Notes: a model not told the origin generated them from the letters alone. Counted from the first letter of the stretch, positions 1 through 64,000 are shown. The stretch is 64,000 bases of DNA from Myxocyprinus asiaticus (GCF_019703515.2 NC_059349.1:25974744-26038743); one strand, 5' to 3'. Numbers and translations are program-made.

Positions 1-275
1 AAAGTAATCCGACTCCATTGGTTTAATCCATGTCTTCTGAATGTCTTTACAACTTGCCATTGCAGTCTCTAGACACGATCATGATTTCAAGTTTGATTAC
101 ACTTCCTAGTGCTTGAGACATGCGCAGAGTGGTGGTGCTATAGAGAGCGTAATCGAGCTTGAAATCATTATTGCCAAGGAGACTGCTCACTGCTGTCAAC
201 ACATCTGGGATGGCATGTGGGTGAGTAAATGATGAGAGAGTTTTCATTTTTTTGGGTAAACTAACTCTAAATAAT
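1..275. repeat. TTAA-type palindromic MITE, right-hand part
   Basis: This is the inner part and right arm of the commonest repeat in the window. It ends with the arm motif 'gatggcatg...gggtgagtaaatgatgagag' followed by a degenerate 'tttgggtaaactaactct' terminus. The left arm lies outside the window. No gene is seen in it. Confidence 0.75.
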
Positions 276-1043
276 GACATAGCACACAGAACATTAAAGG
301 AAACCTCTTTTAATTTTCTTTCTTTTATTTAAGCACCAGCAGATGGTTATTCTAAAGGATTAGAAAATATAAAAAATTCTTTGTGGAACTTAAAAAGGTT
401 CTCCAGTGGCATTAGGCTATAAAACCCTATACCATTCAGTTCAGTGTGTAGCTTTTAGATGTTTAAGAGTGTTTTCCACCTACTTTTTCTTTCTAGCCTG
501 AAATAAATGGATTGTCATGAGTTTCATCTGACTTTGAAGACTTAGAGTGGAACTTCATATTTATGCCACAGCTAGTGAGTTGGCCTTGGTTAATTCTTTA
601 GGATCTGTGTGACATTCAGCTGACACCTACACAATACACTTGCTCCTTCTCAAGAAGATCAAAGGAAAGAGGGTAAAAGCAAAGGGAATGTGGGCATTGG
701 AAGGATAAGATTTTCTTTCTTGTGCAGTTCTTACATGCATACAATTAACAAATAAATAAAATAATTAAAATAATTAAAAAAGGCATTGATAAGGAATTAA
801 ACTTATGAATTATTATAAAATAATAAATATTTAAGATTGGCACAGTTGAACAAATGGAGTGGCCCTTTGTCCTGTATACTAAGGTTCAAATTTTGCCAAA
901 ACTATGTGGCATGATCATTATTCATTTTGAGTTTCTAGGGTAAACAAAAACTACAGTGATTTTGTCACAAACTATAATAACAAAACACCAGTGTTGAAAA
1001 GAAGAACCCATTATGTTGAGAGCACATCAAGTGGACCAGAAGA
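276..1043. other. Intergenic A+T-rich stretch, nothing recognised
   Basis: Between the left-edge MITE and the inferred 3' end of the cotransporter gene I see only A+T-rich sequence with short A/T runs around 750-830. There is no open frame of interest, no clear terminal inverted repeats and no RNA gene. Confidence 0.5.
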
Positions 1044-2590
1044 GGATGTGGAATATTTGATTAACATTTATTTTCTTTACAAAATAACAACTATTATAAA
1101 TAGCTAGGCCAAAATCATTTTGCAGTCCTAATCACCAATAACCAAACAATTATTTTGACATTTGAAATTGTTTACATTTTCCTAAATGCAATACAAATTC
1201 AGTACAAAGCACTACTGCTTAAATGAGTCCTATCTTCATGGTAAAGATAGACCCAAAATTATTGTATCCCTATATGAGGGCAGGTAAGATAAGGACAGCT
1301 CAGGAGAGCTTAAGAAGACCGTCTTGCTACAGTGACAACAAACAGATGTTTTTTGTGGTGTGCACAGGGACAAGCAATGTAACTGTGAGCTGTTTAAATG
1401 AGTTATTCCAAACCACATAAGGGAATAAAATGAAAACAAAGCCCCATGTGAAACAGAAATCATGTTGTTAGGTTGTTACAACAAGGGAAAGGGATTCGTT
1501 TTTAAAAATACCCTGAAAGTATTTTTCCATGGTCAGTGATCTTTGGCAAGTACAACAAATATTTTGAATTTACAATAAAATCGAATTATCTCTTTCATTA
1601 ATTTTTCATGGTTCAGAATTTTGTAATGGCAATGGTAGAGCACTATATTCAATATCAAATTAATGTATTAAATAATCCTTTCTGACCAATTGCACTAAAA
1701 GCTGAGAAGTCGCCACAGGTCAACACAGAAAATCACAATGAAAATACTGTTATTAATGGTTTGATTGCATCACCCTCTACTGGATAGCAGGGTGTACAGT
1801 GTCTGTACTGTACAGTAGAACTGTCTTCCAGAGTCTTCTGCCAGATGGTAGCCAGTTTGTTTTTGGTTATATTTTATCAACAAAATGTGCATATCTGAGA
1901 GGAATTAAAATGAAGAATGGCAATGATGGTTAAAAATATCTAACAAAACTATCTAAACCCAATAAAGTATTAACTAGAATGGGAAAGTTTGTGAAGACAA
2001 ACTTTGATTTTGGCTTCACGAAACCAAAAAGGCTTCAAAGCTTCAAGTTTAAAGATTGTAGTTTAAAATGTATGCAGACAGATAGGCAGGCAGACAGAGT
2101 TCAAACCTGGATGTTGGCTAGACAAAGCCTTTTATACAAACATACTTTCTCACTCAGACCAAACAAATACACAAATAGCCCTTTTCAAAATCTTTGTTTT
2201 AGATGAAACTACATATTTAATACATATAAATTACATGTAAATACAAACACTTTAAAGATTCAAACGTTGTTGTCTCTTACAGTTAAAGAGTTAAGACTCA
2301 GTAAGGCATTGGACGCCACTCTCTTTAAGTCTTATGTTGTAAAGCTTAATTTTTGGCCCGTCTCTTTTGAAATCATTAATAAAGACCACATTCACAGCCC
2401 AATGGAGAAGAATTCTCTTCCAACCTCTGTGAATGTGCAGTGCTGGCATGCAGCTGTGGCATTGCTTGTCCTGAGTCCATTTGTACAGTATCTGTCAAGC
2501 TCCAGCCTTGGGCTAAATCACTGTCCAGTAATGGACAGCCTGTCATAACAGAAATACTCTCCTCAATGTCTGTTCTGTCCCTGCTTGTTG
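1044..2590 (-). other. slc12a7: Probable 3' UTR of slc12a7
   Basis: This is the minus-strand sequence downstream of the stop codon at 2591-2593. It is free of recognised transposons, unlike most non-coding DNA here. A canonical AATAAA lies on the minus strand at 1067-1072, which would place cleavage near 1045. A 1.5-kb 3' UTR is plausible, but the end is inferred from this single signal, and an earlier site cannot be excluded. Confidence 0.4.
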
Positions 2591-27545
<24,955 letters not shown>

Positions 27546-28868
27546 TTTCCCTCACACCATGTGCTCTGCGTTTTGTTTCTTGAGTCTTTTTCTCTCAGTC
27601 AAAAGTCTCGCCCCAATGTCTTGCCAAAGTTCGAAGTTCTCTAACTTCTGAACTTCTTCACAACTGTTGTTCAGACGCAGCAACCCATGTGATCTCTTTC
27701 ACCAAATAAGGAGCACTACACAACTCCTCCCTCTGAGCAATGGGTCGTTTTCTCCTGCCACAGAGTGCTGAGGTGGTGCTTCCTGTTTTCTGTTAGCTGC
27801 CCTTCTTATTGTACCTGCGAGAGCTGGGAGGGTGGTGATTGTTTGCAGTCAGAACCATCTGAAAGCGCACAAAGTGACGGGAACAAAAGGCACAACACAA
27901 TGTGGCATTCCTCAACTCCACCCCAAAACTCTGCCCAACCCCCCTTCCAATGTTCCCAGCCTTAAAGGAAACATGTGCAACAATCCCTCCATTCAGGAAT
28001 CATTTGGAACACCATGCTGGAGAGGAATTAAAGCTGTTTTCTCTGTTACACAGTTTCCATGAAACTACTTGAATGTTAGGTAGAGTCTATGCTTTTGCAC
28101 AGAACTTGTATTTTGTATGTTGATCAGCTAAATTATTTACAAAATCCATGGGAATTTGATTGAAATAAGCCTAAGCATAAGCAGTGACTCCCCCTTGCTC
28201 TGTCCTGTAGCTTCAAGGGTGAGTGCACAACCGTAACCTGATGTGACTGATGGATATGCACAGACAACATGTCCACCAGTCATGTGAGAGGCTGATAAGG
28301 GTCTCAGCAGTGGCACTTTGCTGAATATACAGGAATAACCTGCATAAGCTATGCAGCTGTGGGTCTGTTGATATAAGCTGTTTTGTTTTTCTACACAAAT
28401 AAGCACATGAGACTAACAGAGACTTTACTGCTCTTTACAAATACAAAGAAAATGGGAACATTCAACATTTTAAGGCTTCAAATCAAAAAGATAACAGTTT
28501 AAAGAAAAATCACATTAGATTTGATCACATATTACAATTTTTAGTGCAGAAGTATCATGCTGTGAGCAAAAGACTGCTTTACACAACACTACTCATTTTT
28601 AATATTAAATGGATATTATTCCATATATAAATAAAAATCATTGCTACTTACTGTACATATGTTGCCCTCTGTAGGTTGAAACACCACAGCACTCAGTCTA
28701 AGGTGAGGACTGATAGTGTTTTTTTCTTTGTCAAATGTGCTTACTGTATGTGACTCTAACTAGCCAGTAGATGGCAGTCTATCAAGTTTTTGAAGAAACT
28801 ACATAAGGGCTCTTGTTGTTGTCCATCCTCCACACTAAATCAGAACTACATCACCCTTGGTTTGCTAG
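27546..28868. promoter_or_regulatory. Upstream region of slc12a7 (5' UTR and promoter expected here)
   Basis: This is the sequence immediately upstream of the slc12a7 start, in the head-to-head interval. It contains no large transposon. I see no strong TATA box or CpG island, so the transcription start is not placed; the assignment rests on position only. Confidence 0.35.
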
Positions 28869-29740
28869 TTAAAGGGATAGTTCACCCAACAATGATAATT
28901 ATCTATTCTATTTACTCACCCTCATGCCATCCCAGATGTGTATGACTTTCTTTCTTCAGCAGAACACAAACAAATATTTTTAGAAAAATATCTCAGCTCT
29001 GTAGGTCCATAAAATGCAAGTGGATGGTGATCAGCACTTTAAAGCTCCAAAAAGCACAGACAGTTGTTGTAAAAGTAATCCATACGACTCCAGTAGTTGA
29101 ATTAATGTCTTCTAAAGCTAAATGATCTCTTTGGGTGAGAAACAGATCAATATTTAAGTCCTTTTCACTATAATTGTTTACCTCTGTTCACTCTCCGATG
29201 CGTGTCAAAGAGGTGACTCGGTTGACGCTGCCTCTCGCGTGACGTAAGTGCGCTGGCATTTTCACGCAAGAAATTACTCGATACAACCTGAAGAGCAGCT
29301 CAATTTGTTTACAAGAGAAGGTTGTTCACAAGCTTCATTGGTTTTGCTTTCATTTGAACATGCCAGCGTGCTTACGTCAAGCGAGAGGCAGCGTGAACTG
29401 AATCCCCTCGTGATTGCCAAGGAGACTGCTAATGTCAAGATTTATAGTGAAAAAGAAGTTATATTTTGGTCTGTTCTCACCCAAAGCCATTTGGATCGCT
29501 TCAGAAAACATGGATTTAACTACTGGAGTTGTATGGATTACTTTTATTACAATTGTCTGTGCTTTTTGTAGCTTTAAAGTGCTGATCACCATCCACTTGC
29601 AATGTATAGACAGAGTTGAGATATTTTTCTAAAAATCTTTGTTTGTGTTCTGCTGAAGAAAGAAAGTCATACACATCTGGGATGGCAAGAGGGTGAGTAA
29701 ATGATGAGAGAATTTATATTTTTTGGTAAAATTTCCCTTT
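28869..29740. repeat. TTAA-type MITE, longest copy, with GC-rich core palindrome
   Basis: Begins TTAA at 28869 with 'agggatagttcacccaaca'; the right end is degraded. The core (about 29195-29400) has inverted CpG-containing segments ('gctgcctctcgcgtgacgta' and 'tacgtcaagcgagaggcagc'). It lies in the intergenic region between slc12a7 and kcnh2. Confidence 0.85.
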
Positions 29741-29994
29741 GAGAATGAAAATTAAACCAAAATAAAATAAAATAATTAAAAAATAATAAAACACACTCAT
29801 TGTCTTGAGTTATAATTAACCTAATAGACAAATGAGGATATGAATATCTGCATCTTTACCTAATTAAACTACGCCAAATATAAACTCCACAGTTTTTTTT
29901 AAAGAAAAGCACACAAAATACTGTGAAGTTCAGTCTGTCACTGCCCAACGTTTTTAAACCTAGTTTTTAAATCTAGTAATAGTTTGTCCAGCCA

Positions 29995-30350
29995 TCCCTG
30001 CTGAAAAAAACAAAAAACAATAAATAAATTAATAAATAAACAAACAATAGAAACCTCACAGAAATTCTAATGGTTTTAATGGTTATAATGCTAAATGTAT
30101 TGGTTTTAATGGAAACTATAATGGTCTGTACTGGTAATGTGTTGGCTTCTATTAGTGGCATGTTATGTCTAGTGGATAACATTAAAGACCATTACGTATC
30201 TATAATGGAAACCAATACATACCATTAAATCCCATTGGAATATGACCCAACACTAGACTCGTATTGGTATTCGTAGTGGAAACCATTAGAATTTCTATTA
30301 TTTAATGTTTTTGTTTTTTTGTTTTTTATTTATTTTATTTTTTCAACAGG
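29995..30350. repeat. Palindromic MITE (ccctgctgaaaaaaac ends)
   Basis: Terminal inverted repeats 'ccctgctgaaaaaa' and 'ttttttcaacaggg' enclose long inverted arms ('agaaattctaatggtttt' at about 30060 and 'aaccattagaatttct' at about 30283). The interior is built from repeated 'aatggtt/aaccatt' variants. Confidence 0.75.
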
Positions 30351-57261
<26,911 letters not shown>

Positions 57262-57978
57262 GTAAGGTTTTTCATTCATTTGTTATGAATATACATTGCC
57301 CGTATATGATAGAATGGATGTTGCAGTGGTTTGCCTGTTTTTATCCAGTTGATAGCAATAACAACAGCTATTACAATATGTAATATCAGCATGCAGAGGC
57401 AAACTTAGACAGGAAATTCTAAACTGTGGTCTCATGGCATTCTCCAAAGCAATGTAAATAAAACTGTTATTAAAGCACAAGCAATTCACTTGTGTTTAAA
57501 GATCCACAAAACCCTGCACAGACTTTAATAACTGTTCCACAAGAATACCTCATACCTGGGGTGACAGCTGTGCATGGTTGGCTGAAAAGATACAATACTT
57601 ACCATGCATTCCCATTTGAAGGGCATTTCTGCAGAGTGCAGAGGGAATGAGGTCATGCCAAAGGTCACATGGCTCATGCCGCGAGGTGTCCTTCCAATTT
57701 CAGCTGAGTTATCTGGATGTCCCATGACAGAAAGATCTATATCTCTACAACCGAGCAGCCATTAGTGATCATGTGGCTGTGTGCTCAGAGATGCTTAGTC
57801 ATTTGTCTGTGTTTGGACCCCAGTACCCTGTTGACATAATTAGTGTTTTTATTCAAAGTTCAGTATTTTGAGGTTTAACTATCCACCTATTGAAATATTA
57901 TTCAAAACCAACAAAAAGTACAGTTTAAAATATTTAAAGAGATTGTGTACAAGTACAGTACACTCTAATAATATAATC
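57262..57978. other. Start of kcnh2 intron 5, nothing recognised
   Basis: No further channel exon and no bounded repeat seen before the element starting at 57979. Confidence 0.5.
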
Positions 57979-58079
57979 TTAAAGGAATGTTTCAGGTTCA
58001 ATACAAGTTAGGCTCAATCAACTTCATTTGTGGCATAATGTTGATAACCAAAAAAAAAAAAAAATTTGTCTCATCCCTC

Positions 58080-58082
<3 letters not shown>

Positions 58083-58157
<75 letters not shown>
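58083..58157. repeat. (TA)n microsatellite
   Basis: About 37 TA units with one G interruption. The repetitive Tyr/Ile frames over it are artefacts. Confidence 0.98.
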
Positions 58158-58400
58158 TTTTTTTTTTTAATTCCGGTTCCAGTAAGGCACTTACAACAGA
58201 AGTAAATGGGGCCAGTACATAAACATTAAAATGCACACAGTTTCAAAAGTATAGCCACAAGAAGTAAAAAATAATGTGTTATTTCGGTTATTTTACTGTG
58301 ATAAAATCTGAGATTTACCGGCAGTATATTGTTTAACAGATTATACGGTTTACCAGTAATCAAGTAATCAAGATTATACCACAAATGCTATTGACTGAGC

Positions 58401-58990
58401 TTAAAGGGATAGTTAACCCAAAAATGAAAATTCTCTCATCATTTACTCACTTTCATGCCACCCCAGATGTGTATGACTTTCTTTCTTCTGCTGATAAATA
58501 AAGATTTTTAGAAGAATATCTATGCTCTGTAGGTCCATACAATGCAAGTAAATGGAGGCCAGACCTTTCAAGCTCCAAAAATCACAAAAAGGCAAGTAAT
58601 CCATACGTCTCCAGTGGTTAAATGCATGTCTTCTAAAGTGATGCAATCACTTTTGGTGAGAAACAGATCAATATTTAAATCCTTTATTACTATAAATATC
58701 CACTTTCACTTTCAGAATGTGAAACTGAAATTGAAAATGTATGTAAAAAAAAAGGACTTAAATATTAATCTGTTTTTCACCCGCACATCATATTGCTTCT
58801 GAAGACAGCTTCAACCATTGGAGTCGTATGTATCACTTTTATGATGCCTTTATTTCCCTTGAATTGTATGAACCTACAGAGCTGAAATATTCTTCTAAAA
58901 ATCTTAATTGGTGTTCAGCAGAAGAAAGAAAGTAATACTCATCTGGTATGGCATGAGGGTGAGCAAATTTTGGTTGAACTATCCCCTTAA
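58401..58990. repeat. TTAA-type MITE, nested, with both TTAA duplications
   Basis: TTAA at 58401-58404 and 58987-58990; ends 'agggatagttaacccaaaaa' and 'ttttggttgaactatcccc'. Host sequence 'gactgagc|cttgtattga' is continuous in the uninterrupted copy at 19790-19815, confirming the insertion point. Confidence 0.92.
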
Positions 58991-59206
58991 CTTGTATTGA
59001 ACTCAGAACATTTCTTTAACAATGATTGTGGTGCCCATCAGTTACACTTTAAACTAAACTACAGTATATCAGCTAAGAATACAACTTTAATTTTTTATTG
59101 AACTGTGGCCTTTGACACAGAGAACAACATAGTATATATTTCATTATAACAGGTACCAGATTTCATGTACCGTTACATATTTCCAAAGTGCTGGTCCAGT
59201 AATTTT

Positions 59207-59800
<594 letters not shown>

Positions 59801-60984
59801 GACCCATAAAAATTTTATTATTCCCATAAAAAACTTTTTATATGACTTGTTGTTCCTTGGATGAAGGTGAGTTGTGTTTTGTATAGGTGACTTTTACAGC
59901 TGCTAGATGGGAATTGCTTATGTCTGTATCAGGGGAACCTCTGACTCTCCTTAACAGAGATTGGTGGATTATTCTGGTGGATGTAATGCTTTAGGGAAAG
60001 ATAGGGAAACCTCGTTCCCTCCTCTACCTCAGTCTCACCCCTCACAGAAGTGGCATCTCTCTGGAGCTTCTCTCCAGAATTCCAACCCATTTAAAGTGTC
60101 ATGAGCTCATTAATCACAGTGGCACAGTCACAGGAGGTCTGAACTCTCGTCTGACCTACTGGAACAAACACCACAAGCAAGTTGCAACACACATGAGCCA
60201 ACTCTTTTTTCATCACACACTGTTTTTCTTTTTCTGTTTTTGTGGGTGTGTGTGGGCTGTGATATGGGACTGGAATCATTAGTAAATTTTCCTCTCTGCA
60301 CAGTGCTTTTGTTGGAGTCTGTACAACAACCGTTAATGAATTATGCAGTAGGGAAATGTTATGTTGCCGATCGAGCTGTATTTGATCATAGACGAAAATC
60401 ATGAGTGCTTGCCCTGCAGCCCTTTTTACACTCTTGCATGCACACGTCACTGTGTCACCCCTGCCACCCACTGACAGTCTGCTGACGTTATTAAAGTCTT
60501 CTGCTTCTGGAGAATGCTTTCATATTACCAGGTCAACACTAAGCCATATGGCCAATGCTAAATGATGTTAATAGACATTCATTCATAGATCTTGTAAACA
60601 CAGAATAGCTAATAGCTAATTCCAGGAGGGCTCTCAGAATGGCCACTTCATTGAGCAGTGGTGGGCGACAAAGCCAAAATGTAGTAACTACACCAACATC
60701 GAAACTGAGAAAACAGCTTCAAAGTGTTTTGATTGTCCAGCCAAATGTGGATTATAAAATATCCTCACTCTGATGTCTCTGCATCTGTGCATAGTTGAGC
60801 CAAACCTGTTTGTCAAATGACTAATGATATAGTACACTGCGAAAAGTGGTAATCTGCAGTTGTTACCATAAGGAACTGTTTCTACCCAACATGATCATGC
60901 AGGAAATCGCCATGCTGCTTCCAGATTACTGATAAGCAGCATCCCCATTTCCTGAATTACTGACAAGCTGTTCCCATCAGACAT
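59801..60984. other. kcnh2 intron 5, unassigned portion
   Basis: No exon found. 60836-60885 ('gtggtaatctgcagttgtta') is a fragment of the family at 23140. The 126-codon minus-strand frame at 60091-60471 has no recognisable domain. Confidence 0.4.
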
Positions 60985-61330
60985 TTTCACATCAATTAAA
61001 ATGTATTCACCTTTGCTGTGGCACTACTGATCTCTGTAACATGGGTTCTGGTCCCTTGGAAACCAGGAAGTAGTCATATTCACATAAACAATGGTGAGCG
61101 TGATTCAGAGGTTACAATTTTGCTTCAAAAATAAATTTTTACTCCACTGATGGTTATGTTTAGGGTTGGGGTTTGGATTAGGCAGTAGAGTTAACATAAT
61201 ATGAATTCCTGTTGACTGTATTATGTCATTTGCAATTAAAAGTACAACTTACTTCTGGCGCCACCCTTTGGACATTTAATCTCAACAACACTTCCAGCTT
61301 CGACCACTGGGGGCAGTGGTTGGAATTTCG
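60985..61330. repeat. Dispersed repeat, inverted copy of 41003-41330
   Basis: Shares 'ctccactgatggttatgttt' and flanking blocks with the copy in intron 2, on the opposite strand. The family is not identified. Confidence 0.6.
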
Positions 61331-61429
61331 GTGAGCTGATTTCGGTCATAACTCACGGTGCATTCGATGTTGGTATTCAAATGTATAGTGTTATTATAAA
61401 AGATAAATTACATTAAAAAGAAATAAAAA

Positions 61430-62118
61430 TATAGCTGCACGCAGCGATGACTGGCCCAAGCACCATGGGTCCATTTCCACCCTGTGGCTTTTGGAAAACA
61501 ATGCAAGGTGGACACATGCATTTGGCATTTGACATTATTCTAAACAATTTTGAAGCAATTTGGGTAAATATAAGAGGACTATTTTAAAGTCTGTTGTAAG
61601 AGCCACACTTCCTGCTGCCAGGTGGTGGTGCTATAACCGTGACCCAGAATAGTCACATGCATGTGATTAGTCCCCAAGACTAAACATACATCTCAGTTTT
61701 GATCTAAATCACACATTGCACACAGAAGATATGGGACACTTCCTGTTTCCCATTTCTCAACATTAATTTAATGCTTCGCCATGGCAACACCGTACGATAT
61801 ATCAAAAATCTGTACAAAATTTAGCATCTTCAGTGTCTTGGCTTAATGTTGTCTAAATGTGGTGACAGTCTCATAAATCCCCTAGGAGAAGTATTTAAAA
61901 GTTCAGAGACTGCAATATTAAAAAATCCAAAATGGCCTTTACTGTTGGGCAGACCTAATGACTATAATTATGAAAGTTGTCCGGCTTGATGAGAACTATA
62001 TATGTACCAATTTTGGTGACTATAGGTGAATATGGGGTGCTACAGAGGCCGTCTTACATGCCCATTTTAAACCTGTTAACTGTCACTGGCCAACAGGTGG
62101 GCCATTTGAATGTGGCTA
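61430..62118. repeat. Probable dispersed teleost repeat (atagctgcacgcagcgatga)
   Basis: Starts with 'atagctgcacgcagcgatga' and 'ctggcccaagcacc', and contains 'ggtggtggtgctataaccgt'. I associate these motifs with a common fish repeat, but ends and class are not established. No frame of interest. Confidence 0.45.
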
Positions 62119-62574
62119 AAAAACGTCTTGGTTACTGATGTAACCTCTGTTTCCTGATGGAGGGAACGAGACGTTGTGTCGATGTAGTGACACTAGGGGT
62201 TCAATCTTGAGAGCCCCAATCACCTTTGCTTAAAATAGAAAAGGCCATTGAGAATTGGCGAGTGGAATTTGCATGCCACTCTCCGCCCAGGACATACGAG
62301 TATAAAAGGAGATGGCGTACACCACTCATTCAGATTTTTTCTTCGGAGCCGAATGCATGCTTGTGTTCATCCTCTCACCTTTCACTTACGCTGCTGGATT
62401 TTATGGTGCATATCAGAGGTCACCCTTGCACAGTTGAGTGTTGTGCTTCCCCTGGGCGGCTGAGTCTACAGGTGCTAAAAGAGTATATTCAAAAGAGTAT
62501 ATTTCCTTCTAAAAGAGCTCGCGCAAACGCTTGGCATCTTTTTAAAGATGTCCTTCCGCGTTTACGCTACTGGA

Positions 62575-62925
62575 TGTGGCCGTTATCTCTCCCCTCCGGA
62601 CAGCCATGAAATCTGTCTCGAGTGCTTGGGGTGCTAGCACGCCGGGGCAGCTTTCGTGGAAAGGTCATGTTCTCATTGCGAGAAAATGCCCATGAGAACA
62701 TTACGGTCGCGGCTCACTTCCTTCTTCATGAAGCAACCTAGTTCGTCCAGGGCTGATGCTCAGCCGGCCAGGTCGGCAAGCACCGCGGGCGATCTGGATG
62801 TGGACATGGGAGCATTTCCGCTGGCTCAGCCCCCGCGGACCTCCCATCCCCCAGCACGCTCGTTCTATCCGGAAGAGCTGTCGAGCGATGCAGGTGGCAT
62901 CTGTCGTGACCACGACGTGCCTTGA
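62575..62925 (+). pseudogene. DIRS-type gag N-terminal fragment
   Basis: The frame reads CGRYLSPPDSHEICLECLGC, then a stop at 62635-62637, then FVERSCSHCEKMPMRTLRSR. The Cys/His spacing resembles the zinc-binding start of fish DIRS-like gag proteins. Beyond about SSDAG the frame runs into sequence belonging to the opposite strand. It is a broken fragment. Confidence 0.65.
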
Positions 62926-63205
62926 GACCTGCTCTAGGGGAACACCTGCCCGTAGAAATGCCAGGTCCGACCAAGGGCTGAAAGTCTGACAGCACTGTGG
63001 CGTGATGGTCACACACCGGGTGCCGTGGCACCATGCCCACCTTGGGACTCGAGTCTGTAGCCAGTGCTGAAGTGGTCTCATATGCATCAACCCGAGGGGG
63101 AGAACTGCCGCCGAGGATGCCATAGCCCCAGGAGCCTCTGAAATTGTTTCACTGGCAATGCTACCTTCTGCCTGAAGGTTTTCAGGTCAGCACTGACTGA
63201 GCACG
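62890..63205 (-). pseudogene. DIRS-type pol fragment: RT end to RNase H start
   Basis: On the minus strand, KTFRQKVALPVKQFQRLLGL continues after a frame change near 63120 into PLGLMHMRPLQHWLQTR and ends RHVVVTTDA, the opening of the RNase H domain. The frame then meets the opposite-strand gag fragment. The catalytic RT core is missing, which implies a large internal deletion. Confidence 0.65.
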
Positions 63206-63561
63206 TGGTTCGAGGCAAGGTAGAGCAGGAGCCCCACCTGGAAGACAACCCAGGGGGGACGTGCTGCTCCGCAAGCCCGCAACAGTGGCCGGTGACTGGG
63301 GTGGGCAATGGACCCCAGAGACTAGCACACTTACCTGTTCGCTGGCTGTCTCTCGACGGAGAACGAGGGAACGGGAGGTACTCGCGTTCGCCTGATTGAC
63401 CGGAAAGACTTCCAGTGCCTGGCCGTCGTGAGTGTGCTGGCCCAGGGAATGAGGAAACTGCTGAGGGTACTCGGTGATGGAATAATCACCACGTGCTGGC
63501 CCAAGGGGCGATGGTGGGGCTGGAGAGGTCACCCGGGCCAGACCGATCAGAAGTAGTTGCC

Positions 63562-63978
63562 TCATCCCTGGGCTGCCCATATCAGGATCGCCTCGAAGCC
63601 CATCTGGGGTTCTTGGGGGCCGGCTGATGGGCAGGTGGAGCCGACTTCCCGCAGGAGGATCTTTCTCTGAGGCCGGCGTACAGGCTCCGATGATACAGGA
63701 GCCGGGGCCGGCACTGCAGGCGAATGGCTCTGGTGAGAAGCAGATGGGGCACGGGACTTCGTAGGCCTGAAGGCGGCCGAGTCGCACCATGGTAGAATCT
63801 GCTTAATCGCCTTGGCCTGCTTCCTCACCGTCGAGAACTGATGGGCGAAATCCTCAACGGTGTTGCCAAAAAGCCCCCCTTGGGAGATGGGCGCATCGAG
63901 AAAGCGGACTTTCTCAGCATCATGCATCTCTGCGAGGTTGAGCCACAGGTGCCGCTCTTGGACCACAAAAGTGGACAT
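63562..63978 (-). pseudogene. DIRS-type gag C-terminal fragment
   Basis: A 138-codon minus-strand frame. QERHLWLNLAEMHDAEKVRF, FLDAPISQGGLFGNTVEDFA and AKAIKQILP are conserved gag C-terminal motifs of fish DIRS-like elements, followed by a Ser/Pro-rich tail. It probably extends upstream past the window edge. The linker 63206-63561 is open in another frame but has no recognisable domain. Confidence 0.7.
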
Positions 63979-64000
63979 TGTCCGGCCCAGGGAGTGCGCC

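Larger units (their letters stand above)
57979..59019. repeat. Second cyprinid-type repeat family, copy 2, split by a TTAA MITE
   Basis: Begins TTAA then 'aggaatgtttcaggttcaat'; ends 'gaactcagaacatttcttta'. It is the same family as 18979-19833. A (TA)n run at 58083-58157 is internal, and the MITE at 58401-58990 is inserted in it. Confidence 0.8.
62119..64000. mobile_element. DIRS-type retrotransposon, two oppositely oriented fragments, continues past the window
   Basis: The plus-oriented fragment (about 62119-62894) has an element terminus with a short inverted motif (aacgtctt...agacgtt), a TATAAAAGGAG box at about 62302 and the beginning of gag. The minus-oriented fragment (about 62895-64000) has the end of gag and a collapsed RT-RNase H part. 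The family call rests on recollection of fish DIRS gag/pol motifs; the tyrosine recombinase is not in the window. Sequence here is clearly more GC-rich than the flanking intron. Confidence 0.7.

Noticed and set aside
57987..58222. Tyr/Ile-repeat frames
   Set aside because: They are translations of the (TA)n run at 58083-58157.

Overview
The window is vertebrate nuclear DNA, most likely from a cyprinid-type teleost. It holds small exons with GT/AG introns, two recognisable vertebrate genes, and a very dense load of fish transposons. One palindromic MITE family (TTAAAGGGATAGTTCACCC ends) appears at least 16 times in 64 kb. No prokaryotic gene organisation, operon or CRISPR array is present. The species assignment is an inference from repeat content.

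Left part (about 1.04-27.5 kb, minus strand): a complete 24-coding-exon K-Cl cotransporter gene that best fits slc12a7 (KCC4). All exon boundaries could be placed. They sum to 3216 coding bases (1071 residues plus stop) with consistent phases and GT/AG borders. The introns carry TTAA MITEs, Tc1-type elements, SINE-like copies and other inverted-repeat elements.

Middle (27.5-31.1 kb): a 3.5-kb head-to-head intergenic region shared by the two genes. It holds two MITEs and a CpG-containing stretch just before the second gene.

Right part (31.06-57.26 kb, plus strand): the first five coding exons of an ERG-type voltage-gated potassium channel, best fit kcnh2. They cover the N-cap, the PAS domain and the disordered linker up to the start of the channel core (373 codons). 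The transmembrane and cyclic-nucleotide-binding-homology exons lie beyond the window. Intron 2 is 17.2 kb and intron 4 is 6.3 kb; both are swollen by transposons.

The most informative material is the layered transposon record. There is a SINE split by a hAT element that is itself split by a MITE (46.6-48.8 kb). There is a four-layer stack in kcnh2 intron 4 (51.15-56.84 kb) containing a 2.2-kb L1-like element that ends just after the endonuclease region yet is flanked by a likely target-site duplication. A DIRS-type retrotransposon fragment (62.1-64.0 kb) has its gag start and its gag end/RT-RNase H parts in opposite orientations. The two host genes both act in cellular potassium handling (K-Cl efflux and K+ repolarising current), but their adjacency is not evidence of a joint function. 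I found no convincing new biological system; the novelty is in transposon structure.
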